Of a DNA stretch of 64,000 bases, positions 1 to 9,054 are shown piece by piece. The notes beneath the pieces are model-generated. The model ran no database searches. It saw nothing but the letters and a program-made list of their open reading frames with translations, and had not been told where the DNA came from. The stretch comes from CAWBJO01 sp963789175 (GTDB lineage: Bacteria; Pseudomonadota; Alphaproteobacteria; Rhizobiales; Aestuariivirgaceae), in NCBI GenBank assembly GCA_963789175.1, contig CAWBJO010000007.1, positions 558,001-622,000 of the forward strand. The letters run 5' to 3'. The translations under genes were made by a program, and so were the position numbers. The number at the start of each line of letters is the position of its first letter. Positions within the stretch are counted from its first letter, which is position 1.

Positions 1-805
1 TCCAGGGCGGCACGATGAGAAGCGGCACCTCGTGCACCACCTCGGTGGTCGGCTCGTACTGGATGAGCTGCAGCACGCGGTTCTCGAACACGACCTTGCC
101 GGGCGTCGTCGCGACGTTGCGGCCGACTTCGAAGGCGCGCGCATCGGTCTGCGAGATCCGGAGCTCGCCGCCTCCCGCCTTGAGGTCGGCTTCGAGCCGG
201 TCTAGCCCGTCGACCAGGTTCTGACCGTTGGTCGCAAGCGTGGCGCGCAGCACTTCGGGGTTGGTGAGGACGAAGTTGGTCGGCGCAAGCGCGTTCAGAA
301 TCTGCTCGACGTAGAAGCGCGCCTTGTGCCGCGTGTGGTCATCGAGGCCGTCCGCCTCGCTCACCATGTCGCGGGCCCAGCGGGCCGTGATGAGATAGGA
401 CTGCTTCAGGAAATCGAAGAACGCGTTGCCCTCCCAGTCGGGGTCGGCGAAGCGCCGGTCGCCGCGCTCGGGCGCCGCCAGGGGCTCCGACCCGCCGCCG
501 ACGCCGAGGAAGCGCTGCCAGGCGTTCATCCAAAGCTGGGTGTGATCGCGGAAGAAGCGCATCTGCGCCTCGGCGAACCGCCTCGGATCGCGCACATAGG
601 CCTGCGCCACCGTGCCCAGAGTCTTCGACAGCTGCTCGAGCGGCACGGGCCGGTCCTGGCCGTTCAGCGGCGCTGCGTCGCGCCGACCGGCCATGAGATT
701 TGCAATCCGCGCCGCCCGGTCGGCCATCTTCAGGATGTTGCGGCTGAGGGCGACGGGATCGGAAAGGCGGAATTGGCCGGGATTCGGTATGTTTGCTTCG
801 GTCAT
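1..805 (-). CDS. phaC: Class I poly(3-hydroxyalkanoate) synthase, N-terminal part (runs off left edge)
   Basis: Polymerises (R)-3-hydroxyacyl-CoA into polyhydroxyalkanoate storage granules. Reading leftward from the ATG at 805 (start MTEANIPNP) gives 268 codons without a stop up to the window edge. The visible part matches the N-terminal region of class I PhaC: the stretches QMRFFRDHTQLWMNAWQRFL, FADPDWEGNAFFDFLKQSYL and TPGKVVFENRVLQLIQYEP are characteristic. The alpha/beta-hydrolase half with the catalytic Cys-Asp-His triad lies outside the window, so the enzyme class is read from the N-terminus only. It is divergent from hom across about 105 bp that must hold both promoters. An overlapping ORF starting at 836 is a different frame and is not coding. 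Confidence 0.93.
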   Translation of the reverse strand, partial: MTEANIPNPGQFRLSDPVALSRNILKMADRAARIANLMAGRRDAAPLNGQDRPVPLEQLSKTLGTVAQAYVRDPRRFAEAQMRFFRDHTQLWMNAWQRFLGVGGGSEPLAAPERGDRRFADPDWEGNAFFDFLKQSYLITARWARDMVSEADGLDDHTRHKARFYVEQILNALAPTNFVLTNPEVLRATLATNGQNLVDGLDRLEADLKAGGGELRISQTDARAFEVGRNVATTPGKVVFENRVLQLIQYEPTTEVVHEVPLLIVPPW

Positions 806-910
806 TTGCGGGTTCGATCTTAGCAAGGGCAGGCACCTATTGAAAATGCCGTTCGCCGTGCCATAAGGAGCGCCCGGCGTCGACGTGGCGGCGCAATCTG
901 GGTCGAACTT

Positions 911-2206
911 ATGAAAGGCGCATTAAGAATAGGGCTTGCGGGCCTAGGGACCGTCGGCAAAGGGGTTCTCGATTCCTTAACAACGCAGCGGGAGGCCATC
1001 GGGTTGCGCGCCGGCCGGCCGATCGCCGTTGCGGGAGTCTGCGCCCGGTCGCGGACGCGCGACCGCGGCCACGACCTCTCCGGGGCCGCCTGGTTCGAGG
1101 ACGCGACGAAGCTCGCCACCTCGCCCGACATCGACGTGTTCGTCGAGCTGATCGGCGGGGAGGAGGGCGTGGCGCGGGCAAGCGTCGAGGCGGCCCTGAA
1201 GGCCGGCAAGCCGGTCGTCACCGCCAACAAGGCGCTGCTCGCCCATCACGGAGCAGCGCTGGCGGGGCTTGCCGACGAGCACGGGGCGCTTCTCTATTTC
1301 GAGGCGGCGGTCGCCGGCGGCATACCCATCGTCAAGACGATGCGCGAGAGCCTCGCCGGCAACGGCATCCGCCGCGTCTTCGGCATCCTCAACGGCACCT
1401 GCAACTACATCCTCACCAAGATGACGACCGAAGGGCGGGAGTTCGCGGACGTCCTCGCCGAGGCGCAGAAGCTCGGCTACGCGGAGGCCGATCCGACCTT
1501 CGACGTCGGCGGGTTCGACACGGCGCACAAGCTCGCCATCCTTACCTCGCTCGCCTTCGGCACGGTGCCGGACCTCGGCTCCATCTCGGTGGTCGGCATC
1601 GAGAACATCACGCGCGAGGACATCCGCAACGCCGACGACCTCGGCTACAAGATCAAGCTGCTCGGCGTGTGCCTCGACAGCGAGGACGGCATCGAGCAGC
1701 GCGTCCATCCGACGCTCGTCCGCAAGGGCTCGCCGATCGCCGACGTCGACGGCGTCTTCAACGCCGTGACCGTGAAGGGCGACTTCGTTGGCGACCTCAT
1801 GCTCGAGGGCCGCGGCGCGGGCGCGCATCCGACGGCGTCGAGCGTGCTCTCCGACCTGTGCGACATCGCGCGCGGCAGCCGCCTTCCGGCGTTCGGCGTG
1901 CCGGCGAAGCGTCTCAAGCCCTACCGGCCGGCGCGACGGCGCGCGCACGAGGGCGGCTACTACGTGGCGCTCGAGCTCTTCGACCGCCCCGGCTCGGTCG
2001 CCGGGATCGCCAACCGGCTGGCGGAAGAGAAGATCTCCATCGAAAGCATCGTCCAGCGGGCCCCGCAGTCGGAGGCCGCCACCGCACCCTTCATCCTCAT
2101 CACCCACGACACGCTCGAGCACACCATGCGCGAGGCGTTGCGCAAGATCGAAGCGGACGGCCACGTCGCCCGCAAGCCGCGCATGATCCCCATCGAGCGG
2201 CTTTGA
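911..2206 (+). CDS. hom: Homoserine dehydrogenase
   Basis: NAD(P)H-dependent reduction of aspartate semialdehyde to homoserine, the branch point to threonine and methionine. The protein has 431 residues, the normal length of the single-function enzyme with a C-terminal ACT domain. An N-terminal Rossmann motif GLAGLGTVGKGV is seen at about residues 8-19. The substrate and catalytic region carries GGIPIVKTMRESLAGN and GILNGTCNYILTKM. From about residue 350 an ACT fold (YYVALELFDRPGSVAGIA) suggests allosteric control by threonine, which is known for the family and inferred here. It leads a tight co-directional run with glpX (24-bp gap) and recJ, a common alphaproteobacterial order. Confidence 0.96.
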   Translation: MKGALRIGLAGLGTVGKGVLDSLTTQREAIGLRAGRPIAVAGVCARSRTRDRGHDLSGAAWFEDATKLATSPDIDVFVELIGGEEGVARASVEAALKAGKPVVTANKALLAHHGAALAGLADEHGALLYFEAAVAGGIPIVKTMRESLAGNGIRRVFGILNGTCNYILTKMTTEGREFADVLAEAQKLGYAEADPTFDVGGFDTAHKLAILTSLAFGTVPDLGSISVVGIENITREDIRNADDLGYKIKLLGVCLDSEDGIEQRVHPTLVRKGSPIADVDGVFNAVTVKGDFVGDLMLEGRGAGAHPTASSVLSDLCDIARGSRLPAFGVPAKRLKPYRPARRRAHEGGYYVALELFDRPGSVAGIANRLAEEKISIESIVQRAPQSEAATAPFILITHDTLEHTMREALRKIEADGHVARKPRMIPIERL

Positions 2207-2230
2207 CCACGTCATGACGGGAGACAGCCC

Positions 2231-3193
2231 ATGCTGAATCGCATGCTCACCATCGAGATCGCTCGGGTGACCGAATCGGCGGCGATCGCGGCGGCGCGCT
2301 GGCGCGGCCGGGGCGACGAGAAGGCGGCCGACCAGGCGGCGGTGGATGCCATGCGCCAAGCCCTCAACCAGGTCATGCTGGTCGACGGCCTGGTGGTGAT
2401 CGGCGAAGGGGAACGCGACGAGGCGCCGATGCTGTTCATCGGCGAGAAGGTCGGCGGCGGCGGCAGCCAGCAAATCGACGTGGCGCTCGACCCGCTCGAA
2501 GGCACGACCCTGTGCGCCAAGGCCATGCCGAACTCGATCGCCGTCATCGCCATGGCGGACACCGGAAGCCTTCTGCACGCGCCCGACACCTACATGGACA
2601 AGATCGCCATCGGCGGCGGATATCCCGAGGGCACGGTAGACCTCGACGCCCCGCCGCAGGACAACATCAAGGCGCTCGCCAAGGCCAAGGGCGTGCGGCC
2701 GAGCGGCATCACGGCCTGCATCCTCGACCGGCCGCGGCATGCGGAGCTCATCGCCGCCGTGCGCGAGACGGGCGCGGCCGTCACGCTCATCACCGACGGC
2801 GACGTCGCGGGTGTCATCCACACCACCGATCCCGACACGGGCATCGACATCTATATGGGCATCGGCGGCGCGCCCGAGGGCGTGCTGGCGGCGGCGGCGC
2901 TGCGCTGCACGGGCGGGCAGATGCAGGGGCGGCTGCAAACCAAGAGCAGCGAGCAGCGGGCGCGGGCCGAGAAGATGGGCATCAAGGACTTCGACCGCAA
3001 GCTGACCCTCCACGACATGGCGTCGGGCGACGTCATCTTCGCGGCGAGCGGCGTCACCGACGGCTCCATGCTGCGCGGCGTACGCTTCGGCAGGCTGTGG
3101 ACCGAGACGGAAACGGTTGTCATGCGCTCGGCGACGGGTACGATACGGTGGATCCGGAACCGCAAGAGGATCGAGGACGAAGCCCACGTCTGA
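2231..3193 (+). CDS. glpX: Class II fructose-1,6-bisphosphatase
   Basis: Hydrolyses fructose-1,6-bisphosphate to fructose-6-phosphate in gluconeogenesis and, in some relatives, sedoheptulose-1,7-bisphosphate in carbon fixation. The 320-residue product has the GlpX signature blocks: VIGEGERDEAPMLFIGEKVG (metal-binding acidic loop), DPLEGTTLCAKAMPNSIAVI and the phosphate-site block GIGGAPEGVLAAAALRCTGG. Length is normal. The start MLNRMLTIEIARVTESAA follows a GGGAGAC Shine-Dalgarno-like stretch. It lies 24 bp after hom and 19 bp before recJ, so the three are probably co-transcribed. No sign of truncation. Confidence 0.96.
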   Translation: MLNRMLTIEIARVTESAAIAAARWRGRGDEKAADQAAVDAMRQALNQVMLVDGLVVIGEGERDEAPMLFIGEKVGGGGSQQIDVALDPLEGTTLCAKAMPNSIAVIAMADTGSLLHAPDTYMDKIAIGGGYPEGTVDLDAPPQDNIKALAKAKGVRPSGITACILDRPRHAELIAAVRETGAAVTLITDGDVAGVIHTTDPDTGIDIYMGIGGAPEGVLAAAALRCTGGQMQGRLQTKSSEQRARAEKMGIKDFDRKLTLHDMASGDVIFAASGVTDGSMLRGVRFGRLWTETETVVMRSATGTIRWIRNRKRIEDEAHV

Positions 3194-3212
3194 CCGAGGC
3201 CATTTTCTCGAC

Positions 3213-4981
3213 GTGTCGCGCTCGCTGAGCGGGCGCTCCTGGCAGCCGCGCCTGGTCGACGACCGGCTGGCGCTCGCCATTGCGCAGAAACATGCGCTGC
3301 CCGAGGTGCTGGGACGCGTGCTGGCCGGGCGCGGCATCGCTCTCGACGAGGCGAGCCGGCATCTCAACCCGACGATCCGCGAGCTCATGCCGGCGACGCT
3401 GGAGCTGCGCGATCTCGACCGGGGGGCCGAGCGCCTCGCCGCGGCGATCCGGGGCGCGGAGCATATCGGCCTCATCGGCGACTACGACGTCGACGGCATC
3501 ACGTCGGTGGCGCTCGTCATCCGCTTCCTGAAGGCGGTGGGCAGCGGGGCCGACGTCCACATCCCGGACCGCATCACCGAAGGCTACGGGCCGAGCCGGC
3601 TCGCGGTCGAATCGCTCAAGGCCAAGGGCGTGAAGCTTCTCGTCACGCTCGACTGCGGCGTGATGGCCCACGACCCGCTGCTGCTGGCCGGCGAGCTCGG
3701 CATGGACACGGTGATCGTCGATCATCACCAGGCGAGCGCCGAGCTGCCGCGCGCCGATGCGGTCATCAATCCGAACCGGCAGGACGACGTGTCGGGCCTC
3801 GGCTATCTCTCGGCGGTCGGCGTCGCCTTCGCGCTCGTCGCGGCCACCAACCGCATCCTGCGCAGCGGAGGCTGGTACGGCGAGACGCGGCCGGAGCCCG
3901 ATCTCCTCGGTCTTCTCGACCTCGTGGCGCTCGGCAGCGTCTGCGACGTCGTACCCCTCGTCGGCCTCAACCGCGCCTATGTCACGCAAGGACTGAAGGT
4001 GATGGCGGGCCGCGGCCGCATCGGGCTTGCGGCGCTCGCCGACGTCTCGCGGCTGAAGCGCGCGCCCGACACCTATGCGCTCGGCTACCTGCTCGGGCCG
4101 CGGCTCAATGCAGCGGGGCGCATCGGGCACGCCATGCGGGCACTGGAACTTTTGCTCGCGGAGGACCGCGGCAGCGCCATGGCGATCGCCATGGAGCTCG
4201 AGAAGCTCAACCGCGAGCGCCAGGAGATCGAGCTGCGCATCGTCGACCAGGCGGTCAGGCAGGCCGAAGCGGCGGCGGGGCAGGAGGGATTGGCGACGGC
4301 GCTCGTCGTCGCGGGCGAGGGATGGCATCCGGGCGTGCTCGGTCTCGTCGCGGCGCGGCTCAAGGAACGCTTCCACCTGCCGTCGATCGCGCTCGGCTTC
4401 ACAAAGGGAAGCGACGAGGCGAGCGGCTCGGGGCGCTCCATCGCCGGCGTCGATCTCGGCAGCGCGATCCGCGCGGCGATGGAGGCCGACATCATCGAGC
4501 GGGGCGGCGGGCATGCCATGGCGGCCGGCCTCACCGTGCAGCGCCACAGGCTCGGAGCGCTCCGTGCCTTCCTCGAGGATCGGCTCGGCGATGCGGTGCG
4601 GGCGGCGCGGCGCGACATCAGCGTGTCGATCGACGGGGCGCTGTCGGCGCGGGCGGCGACGCTCCCCCTCGTCGAGCTTCTCGAGCGGGCCGGGCCGTTC
4701 GGCGCGGGCAATCCGTCGCCGGTCTTCGCCTTCCCGGCGCACCGCATCGACTACGCCGACGGAGCGGGCGCCGACCACGTGCGCTGCTCGCTCGTGTCGG
4801 ACGACGGGGCGCGCCTCAAGGCGATCGCCTTCCGGGCGATGACGGCGCCGCTCGGCGAACGGCTCCTGTCGGAGCGCCGAAGCAGCCGCTGCACGTCGCG
4901 GGGCGGCTGTGCATCGACGACTACAACGGGGCGCGCCAGGTGCAGCTCATGATCGAGGACGCCGCGGAAGTACCGCATTGA
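3213..4981 (+). CDS. recJ: Single-stranded-DNA-specific exonuclease RecJ (frameshifted near the C-terminus)
   Basis: 5'-3' ssDNA exonuclease of RecF recombination and mismatch repair. The DHH core shows IGDYDVDGITSVAL and VDHHQ. The DHHA1 region shows GSGRSIAGVDLGSAI and GGGHAMAAGL. The GTG at 3213 was chosen because it follows the glpX stop by 19 bp and begins the typical SRSLSGRSWQPR; the open frame extends further upstream into glpX without family similarity. After LGERLLS the frame runs into junk and stops at 4952, while the frame one base back continues PLHVAGRLCIDDYNGARQV to a stop at 4981, the expected RecJ tail. One G appears to be missing at about 4871-4872 (GGG read as GG). Either an assembly error or a C-terminal truncation affecting about 35 residues. 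Confidence 0.9.
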
Positions 4982-5081
4982 CGCGGCTTACGCAGCCCGG
5001 CCGCGTGCGCGGCGGTCGTCGCCGCTTGCCTCGTTGCGCGAACCTCCCTATAGAGGGCCGATATTCGTCCTCCTTGAGCGA

Positions 5082-5156
5082 GCGCCCTTCGTCTATCGGT
5101 TAGGACGGCAGCCTTTCACGTTGCAAAGACGGGTTCGATTCCCGTAGGGCGCGCCA
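5082..5156 (+). tRNA. tRNA-Glu (UUC)
   Basis: 75 nt with encoded CCA. Acceptor arms GCGCCCT (5082-5088) and AGGGCGC (5146-5152) pair fully. The anticodon loop CTTTCAC at 5113-5119 gives anticodon TTC (5115-5117). T-loop GTTCGATTC is present. It lies between recJ and a leftward permease gene. Confidence 0.96.
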
Positions 5157-5163
5157 CTCTCCC

Positions 5164-6381
5164 CTACACCGCCATCACGTTCATCCACATCAGCCAGGCG
5201 ACGGCGATGAGGATGCTCAGCGTGCCGATGAGCAGGCCGGAGCGGGCGAAGTCGCCGAAGCCCAGCGTCACTCCCTGCGAGGCGGCGCGCTCGGCGACGA
5301 TGATGTTGCACAGCGATCCCGTGAGCAGCAGGTTGCCGGCGAAGGTCGACAGCAGGGCAAGCCCGGTCAGCACGCCCGCGGAGAGGTCGGGCAGGAGCTT
5401 CATCAGGACGACGACGGCGGGAACGTTGCCGATGGTGTTCGCCGCGAGCATGGTCAGCGGCGCCATTACCGTAAGCGTCTGCGGCAGGAGGCCCATGCTT
5501 TCGAGCGACGCAAGCGCGTCCTGCGCGATTCCGGTCCTGGCGAACGCTTCCGTCACCGCGAAGAGCGAGGTGAACAGCAACAGCAGATGCCAGTCGACAG
5601 CGCCGATCATGTCGCGCGACGACAGGCGGCGCGACAGGAGCAGGACGCCGGCGATCGCCAGCGCCGACACCTCGTGCGGCACGCGCGTCGCGAACATGCA
5701 GATCAGCGCGACGACGGCCAGAACGGCCTTGGCGAGCTGATAGCGATCCAGTTCCGCCCGGCCGGTCTCTCCCAGCGCCTGCGGCGCAGCCAGCTTCCAG
5801 GTCGCGACGATGACCGCGAAGGTGACCGCCAGCGCGGCGATGGACGGCGGTGCGGCCACGAGCAGATATCGCCAGAAGTCGAGCTCGCCGGCCTGGCCGA
5901 TCAGGATGTTCTGCGGATTGCCGATGAGCGTCGCGGCGGAGCCCCCGTTCGCGGCGGCCGCCACGCCGATCAGGTATGGCCGCGGATCGATCCGCAGCGC
6001 CATCAGGCCGGCACAGAGCGGCGGCGTCAGAGCGAAGACGACGACGTCGTTCGTCAATATGGCGGAGAGGACGCCGGCGAAGGCGATGATCGCGGCGAGA
6101 AGGGTGCGCGGGCGCCGCGCCGAGCCGGTGACGCGAGCGGCGATCCAGTCGTAGAACCCGGCCTGCTCGAACTGGGCCGAGATAATCATCAAGGCGAAGA
6201 GGAGCGCGATGGTCGACATGTCGACCGCCTGGCCGACGTCGGCCAGCGTCATCGTATTCGTGCCGACGAGGACGATCATGCCGAGAAGCGCAATGCCGGT
6301 GCGGTCGAGGGCGAGGCCGGGCACCTTGCCCAGCGCCATTCCCAGGTAGACCAGCAGGAACACCGCGACAGGAACGGTCAT
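5164..6381 (-). CDS. ArsB/NhaD (ion transporter) superfamily permease
   Basis: Multi-span inner-membrane anion or ion/proton transporter of 405 residues, close to the family norm of about 400-430. Hydrophobic segments run along the whole length. Two discontinuous-helix family motifs are visible: SAILTNDVVVFALTPPLCAG in the first half and ANTIGNVPAVVVLMKLLPD in the second, the internal repeat typical of the CitMHS/ArsB fold. The stretch NGGSAATLIGNPQNILIG is also characteristic. Substrate cannot be read from sequence; no ars genes are adjacent. The ATG at 6381 was preferred over an upstream ATG at 6426 because it follows GGAAGG at proper spacing. Confidence 0.85.
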   Translation of the reverse strand: MTVPVAVFLLVYLGMALGKVPGLALDRTGIALLGMIVLVGTNTMTLADVGQAVDMSTIALLFALMIISAQFEQAGFYDWIAARVTGSARRPRTLLAAIIAFAGVLSAILTNDVVVFALTPPLCAGLMALRIDPRPYLIGVAAAANGGSAATLIGNPQNILIGQAGELDFWRYLLVAAPPSIAALAVTFAVIVATWKLAAPQALGETGRAELDRYQLAKAVLAVVALICMFATRVPHEVSALAIAGVLLLSRRLSSRDMIGAVDWHLLLLFTSLFAVTEAFARTGIAQDALASLESMGLLPQTLTVMAPLTMLAANTIGNVPAVVVLMKLLPDLSAGVLTGLALLSTFAGNLLLTGSLCNIIVAERAASQGVTLGFGDFARSGLLIGTLSILIAVAWLMWMNVMAV

Positions 6382-6543
6382 CAATCGCCTTCCGGGGGAA
6401 TCGGTCTTCGAACCGATAAGCCACAAGTCTCGTCAATGCGCCAGAAGGCGGGACCAGTCGCGGGCGGGCATTCCCCAAAACCGCCTTCAACCTGTCGCTT
6501 CCGGACAAGCCGGCGCGCGAGCCCGGCCGCACAAATCCTCTCC

Positions 6544-7494
6544 ATGATGACTCGCAACCTCAAGGGTATAGCGTTCCTCGCGCTCGGCATCGCCGTCTTC
6601 TCGATCCAGGATGCCGTCATCAAGGCGGTCAGCGCGTCCTACCCGGTCACCGAGGCGGTGGTCATCCGCTCGCTCGTCGGCCTGCCGATCCTGCTGGCGC
6701 TCGTCCACTACGAGACGGGAGTCGGCGCCATCCTGTCGCGGCGTTCGCCGATGCTCGTCGTGCGCGCGACGGTGATGCTCGCTTCCTACCTCGTCTTCTA
6801 TCTGGCGTTCCCGGCGCTGCCGCTCGCCGATGCGGTGGCGCTGTGGTTCATGGTGCCGCTGATCGTGACGGCGCTCGCCGGTCCCGTCCTCGGCGAACGC
6901 GTGCCGGTCCAGGCCTGGCTCGCCGTCGGGGTCGGGCTCCTCGGCGTCGTCATCATGCTGCAACCCGGCACCGGGCTCTTCAAGCCGGCGGCGCTGCTGT
7001 CCCTGATCGCCGCCTTCATGTACAGCGTCGCCATGCTGATGGCGCGGCGCATGGGCGGGACCGAGCGCGCCTCGGTGATGGCGTTCTACCAGAACCTCGC
7101 CTTTCTGTTCGGACCGCTGGCGCTCGCCGGCGCCTTCCACGCGGCGGGTCTCCAGGGCTCCACCGATGCGAGTCTCGACTTCCTGGTGCGACCGTGGGTG
7201 ATGCCGCCGCTCGACGACCTGCTGCTCATGGGGTCGTGCGGTTTCGTCGCGGCGGCTGGCATGTCGCTCCTGACCGCCGCCTATCGTGCCGCCGAGGCGC
7301 ATGTCATCACGCCCTTTGAATATACGGGCCTGCTGTGGACTCCGCTGTGGGGCTACGTGTTCTGGCGCGAGGTGCCGGCGGCGACGACGGTGGTCGGCGC
7401 TGCGCTCATCGTCGGCGCCGGGCTGTGGGCATTGCTGGCGCGGCGCGTCGCGGACCACAAGCCGGCAACGGCGGCCGCCCCGCCGGCGCCGTGA
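6544..7494 (+). CDS. EamA/DMT-family transporter
   Basis: Inner-membrane drug/metabolite transporter family protein of 316 residues with about ten predicted hydrophobic helices, arranged as two EamA repeats (roughly residues 5-140 and 150-300). The start MMTRNLKGIAFLALGIAVFS has the typical first helix, and the second repeat ends with ITPFEYTGLLWTPLWGYVFW followed by a GAAL helix, as in RhaT-like members. Two adjacent ATGs at 6544 and 6547 are possible starts; a much longer upstream open frame is an antisense shadow of the neighbouring permease. Substrate unknown. The stop is convergent with gloA, leaving a single base between them. Confidence 0.88.
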   Translation: MMTRNLKGIAFLALGIAVFSIQDAVIKAVSASYPVTEAVVIRSLVGLPILLALVHYETGVGAILSRRSPMLVVRATVMLASYLVFYLAFPALPLADAVALWFMVPLIVTALAGPVLGERVPVQAWLAVGVGLLGVVIMLQPGTGLFKPAALLSLIAAFMYSVAMLMARRMGGTERASVMAFYQNLAFLFGPLALAGAFHAAGLQGSTDASLDFLVRPWVMPPLDDLLLMGSCGFVAAAGMSLLTAAYRAAEAHVITPFEYTGLLWTPLWGYVFWREVPAATTVVGAALIVGAGLWALLARRVADHKPATAAAPPAP

Positions 7495-7495
7495 G

Positions 7496-7915
7496 CTACC
7501 AGCTGCCCGTGTTCGGCATGGAGGTCCACGGCTCCTTAAGCGGCTGGGCACCGCCCCGGTTCAGGAGCTCGATCGAAATGCCGTCGGGCGAGCGGACGAA
7601 GGCCATGCGGCCGTCGCGCGGCGGCCGGTTGATGACGACGCCCGCCTTCATCAGGCGATCGCAGGTCGCGTAAATGTCGTCGACCTCGAAGGCGAGATGA
7701 CCGAAATTGCGGCCGCCCGAATAGTTCTCCGGGTCCCAATTGTAGGTAAGCTCGATCTGGGCGTCGGGGGTTTCGGGGGCGGCGACGAAGATCAGCGTGT
7801 AGCGGCCCTTGTCGTTCTCGAAGCGGCGCGTCTCGACCAGACCGAGCTTGTTGCAGTAGAAGTCGAGGGACGCCTCGACGCTGGAAACGCGCACCATGGT
7901 GTGCAGGAACTTCAT
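7496..7915 (-). CDS. gloA: Lactoylglutathione lyase (glyoxalase I)
   Basis: Isomerises the methylglyoxal-glutathione hemithioacetal to S-lactoylglutathione. The product has 139 residues with the betaalphabetabetabeta metal-binding repeats. MKFLHTMVRV contributes the first metal-ligand His, ELTYNWDPENY the Glu region, FGHLAFEVDDI the second His, and DGISIELL the final Glu. LDFYCNKLGL is characteristic of bacterial GloA. The ATG at 7915 was preferred to the one at 7930 because AAGGG lies at good spacing and homologues begin here. It is divergent from the sirtuin gene (58 bp). Confidence 0.94.
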   Translation of the reverse strand: MKFLHTMVRVSSVEASLDFYCNKLGLVETRRFENDKGRYTLIFVAAPETPDAQIELTYNWDPENYSGGRNFGHLAFEVDDIYATCDRLMKAGVVINRPPRDGRMAFVRSPDGISIELLNRGGAQPLKEPWTSMPNTGSW

Positions 7916-7972
7916 TGTCAGGCCCTTCATGACGGATGGAAACCGAGGTTCGGCAGCAAGCGTTTCACTATA

Positions 7973-8722
7973 ATGAAAGCCGGTTCAAACGAAATAGAGA
8001 CGCTTGGACGCCTGATCGAGGACGCCGAGCGCATCGTCGCATTCACGGGTGCGGGAATCTCCACCGAATGCGGCATTCCCGACTTCCGGTCGCCGGGCGG
8101 GCTGTGGACGCGGCACAAGCCGATCCCGTTCCAGGAGTTCGTGAGCTCGGCCGACAAGCGGCGCGAGGCCTGGGAGCGCTACTTCAAGGTCTACGAGGCG
8201 GTGCGGCAGGCGGAGCCCGGACGCGGCCACAAGGCGCTCGCCCGCCTGCTCGACCAGGGCAAGCTCACGTTCGTCATTACACAGAACATCGACGGGCTGC
8301 ACCAGCGCTCCGGCGTGCCGGCGGACCGGGTCATCGAGCTGCACGGCAACGGCTCCTATGCCCGCTGCCTGTCATGCCTCAAGCGCCACGAGCTCGACTG
8401 GGTGCGGGAGGAGATGGCGAGGAGCGGGCCGCCCCACTGCACGGCGTGCGGCGGCCTCGTCAAGACGGCGACGGTGTCGTTCGGCCAGCCGATGCCGCCC
8501 GACGTCATGGAGCGGGCCTATGGCGCGACGGAGGACTGCGACCTGTTCCTGAGCCTCGGCTCGTCGCTCGTCGTCTACCCGGCGGCGACCCTGCCGATGC
8601 TCGCCCGGCGCTGGGGTGCAACGCTTGTAATAGTCAATCGAGAGTCGACTCCCTTCGACGACGAAGCGAATCTGGTAATCGGCGACGATATCGGGGAGAC
8701 GCTGGCACGCGTCGTAGCCTGA
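7973..8722 (+). CDS. cobB: Sir2-family NAD-dependent protein deacylase
   Basis: NAD-dependent removal of acyl groups from protein lysines. The 249-residue product has the sirtuin motifs in order: FTGAGISTECGIPDFRS (NAD binding), TQNIDGLHQRSG (QNID plus flipping loop), ELHGN with the catalytic His, a zinc site of two Cys-x2-Cys pairs (CLSC and CTAC, 28 residues apart), and GSSLVVYPA. The KRREAWERYF region resembles the class that contains bacterial CobB. The start ATG at 7973 gives MKAGSNEIETLGRLIEDAER. Open frame further upstream is antisense to gloA. Confidence 0.94.
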   Translation: MKAGSNEIETLGRLIEDAERIVAFTGAGISTECGIPDFRSPGGLWTRHKPIPFQEFVSSADKRREAWERYFKVYEAVRQAEPGRGHKALARLLDQGKLTFVITQNIDGLHQRSGVPADRVIELHGNGSYARCLSCLKRHELDWVREEMARSGPPHCTACGGLVKTATVSFGQPMPPDVMERAYGATEDCDLFLSLGSSLVVYPAATLPMLARRWGATLVIVNRESTPFDDEANLVIGDDIGETLARVVA

Positions 8723-9054
8723 ATCGGCCTCTCGACTCCCGTTCGTGAAATTCCCCCATGGCTGCTTTCACTTAATCGGCACGATGCGTGACCATTTCGC
8801 AACACATGGCGAGTCCGGCGAAGACTCGACGAGTCGAAACGCAATTCGTCCGTTTACGAATTTGTAAGTAAACACGGTGTTTTGGAGTCGCTTCGGAAAA
8901 GCAAGTGATTCGCAGCATGATTCAACGTGTCGCATGCCTGTTCGTTTTCCACATTCGAGCCCGCCGAAGCCCTGTACAAATCTCAGTGAGTTGATCAGAT
9001 TGGTTTTGGACGTGCGTTTGGAACGGGAACGCACGAGAGGCACAGAGGCAATGG
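8723..9054. other. Intergenic region, probable promoter and leader of the cold-shock gene
   Basis: 332 bp between the sirtuin stop and the cold-shock protein start, locally less GC-rich than the flanks, with several AT-rich stretches (for example 8850-8885). Short overlapping ORFs on both strands have no recognisable features. Long structured leaders are known for cold-shock genes; that this is one is inference. No tRNA or repeat was seen here. Confidence 0.5.

Noticed and set aside
977..3475. Antisense open frame of 832 codons opposite hom and glpX
   Set aside because: High-GC shadow frame. The plus strand carries two unmistakable enzymes and the antisense protein is Arg/His-rich without motifs.
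3120..4778. Long antisense frame opposite recJ
   Set aside because: Composition is typical of a reverse shadow and no domain is visible.
5587..6543. Upstream extension of the DMT transporter frame
   Set aside because: It lies antisense inside the permease gene. The transporter's first helix and start ATG are at 6544.
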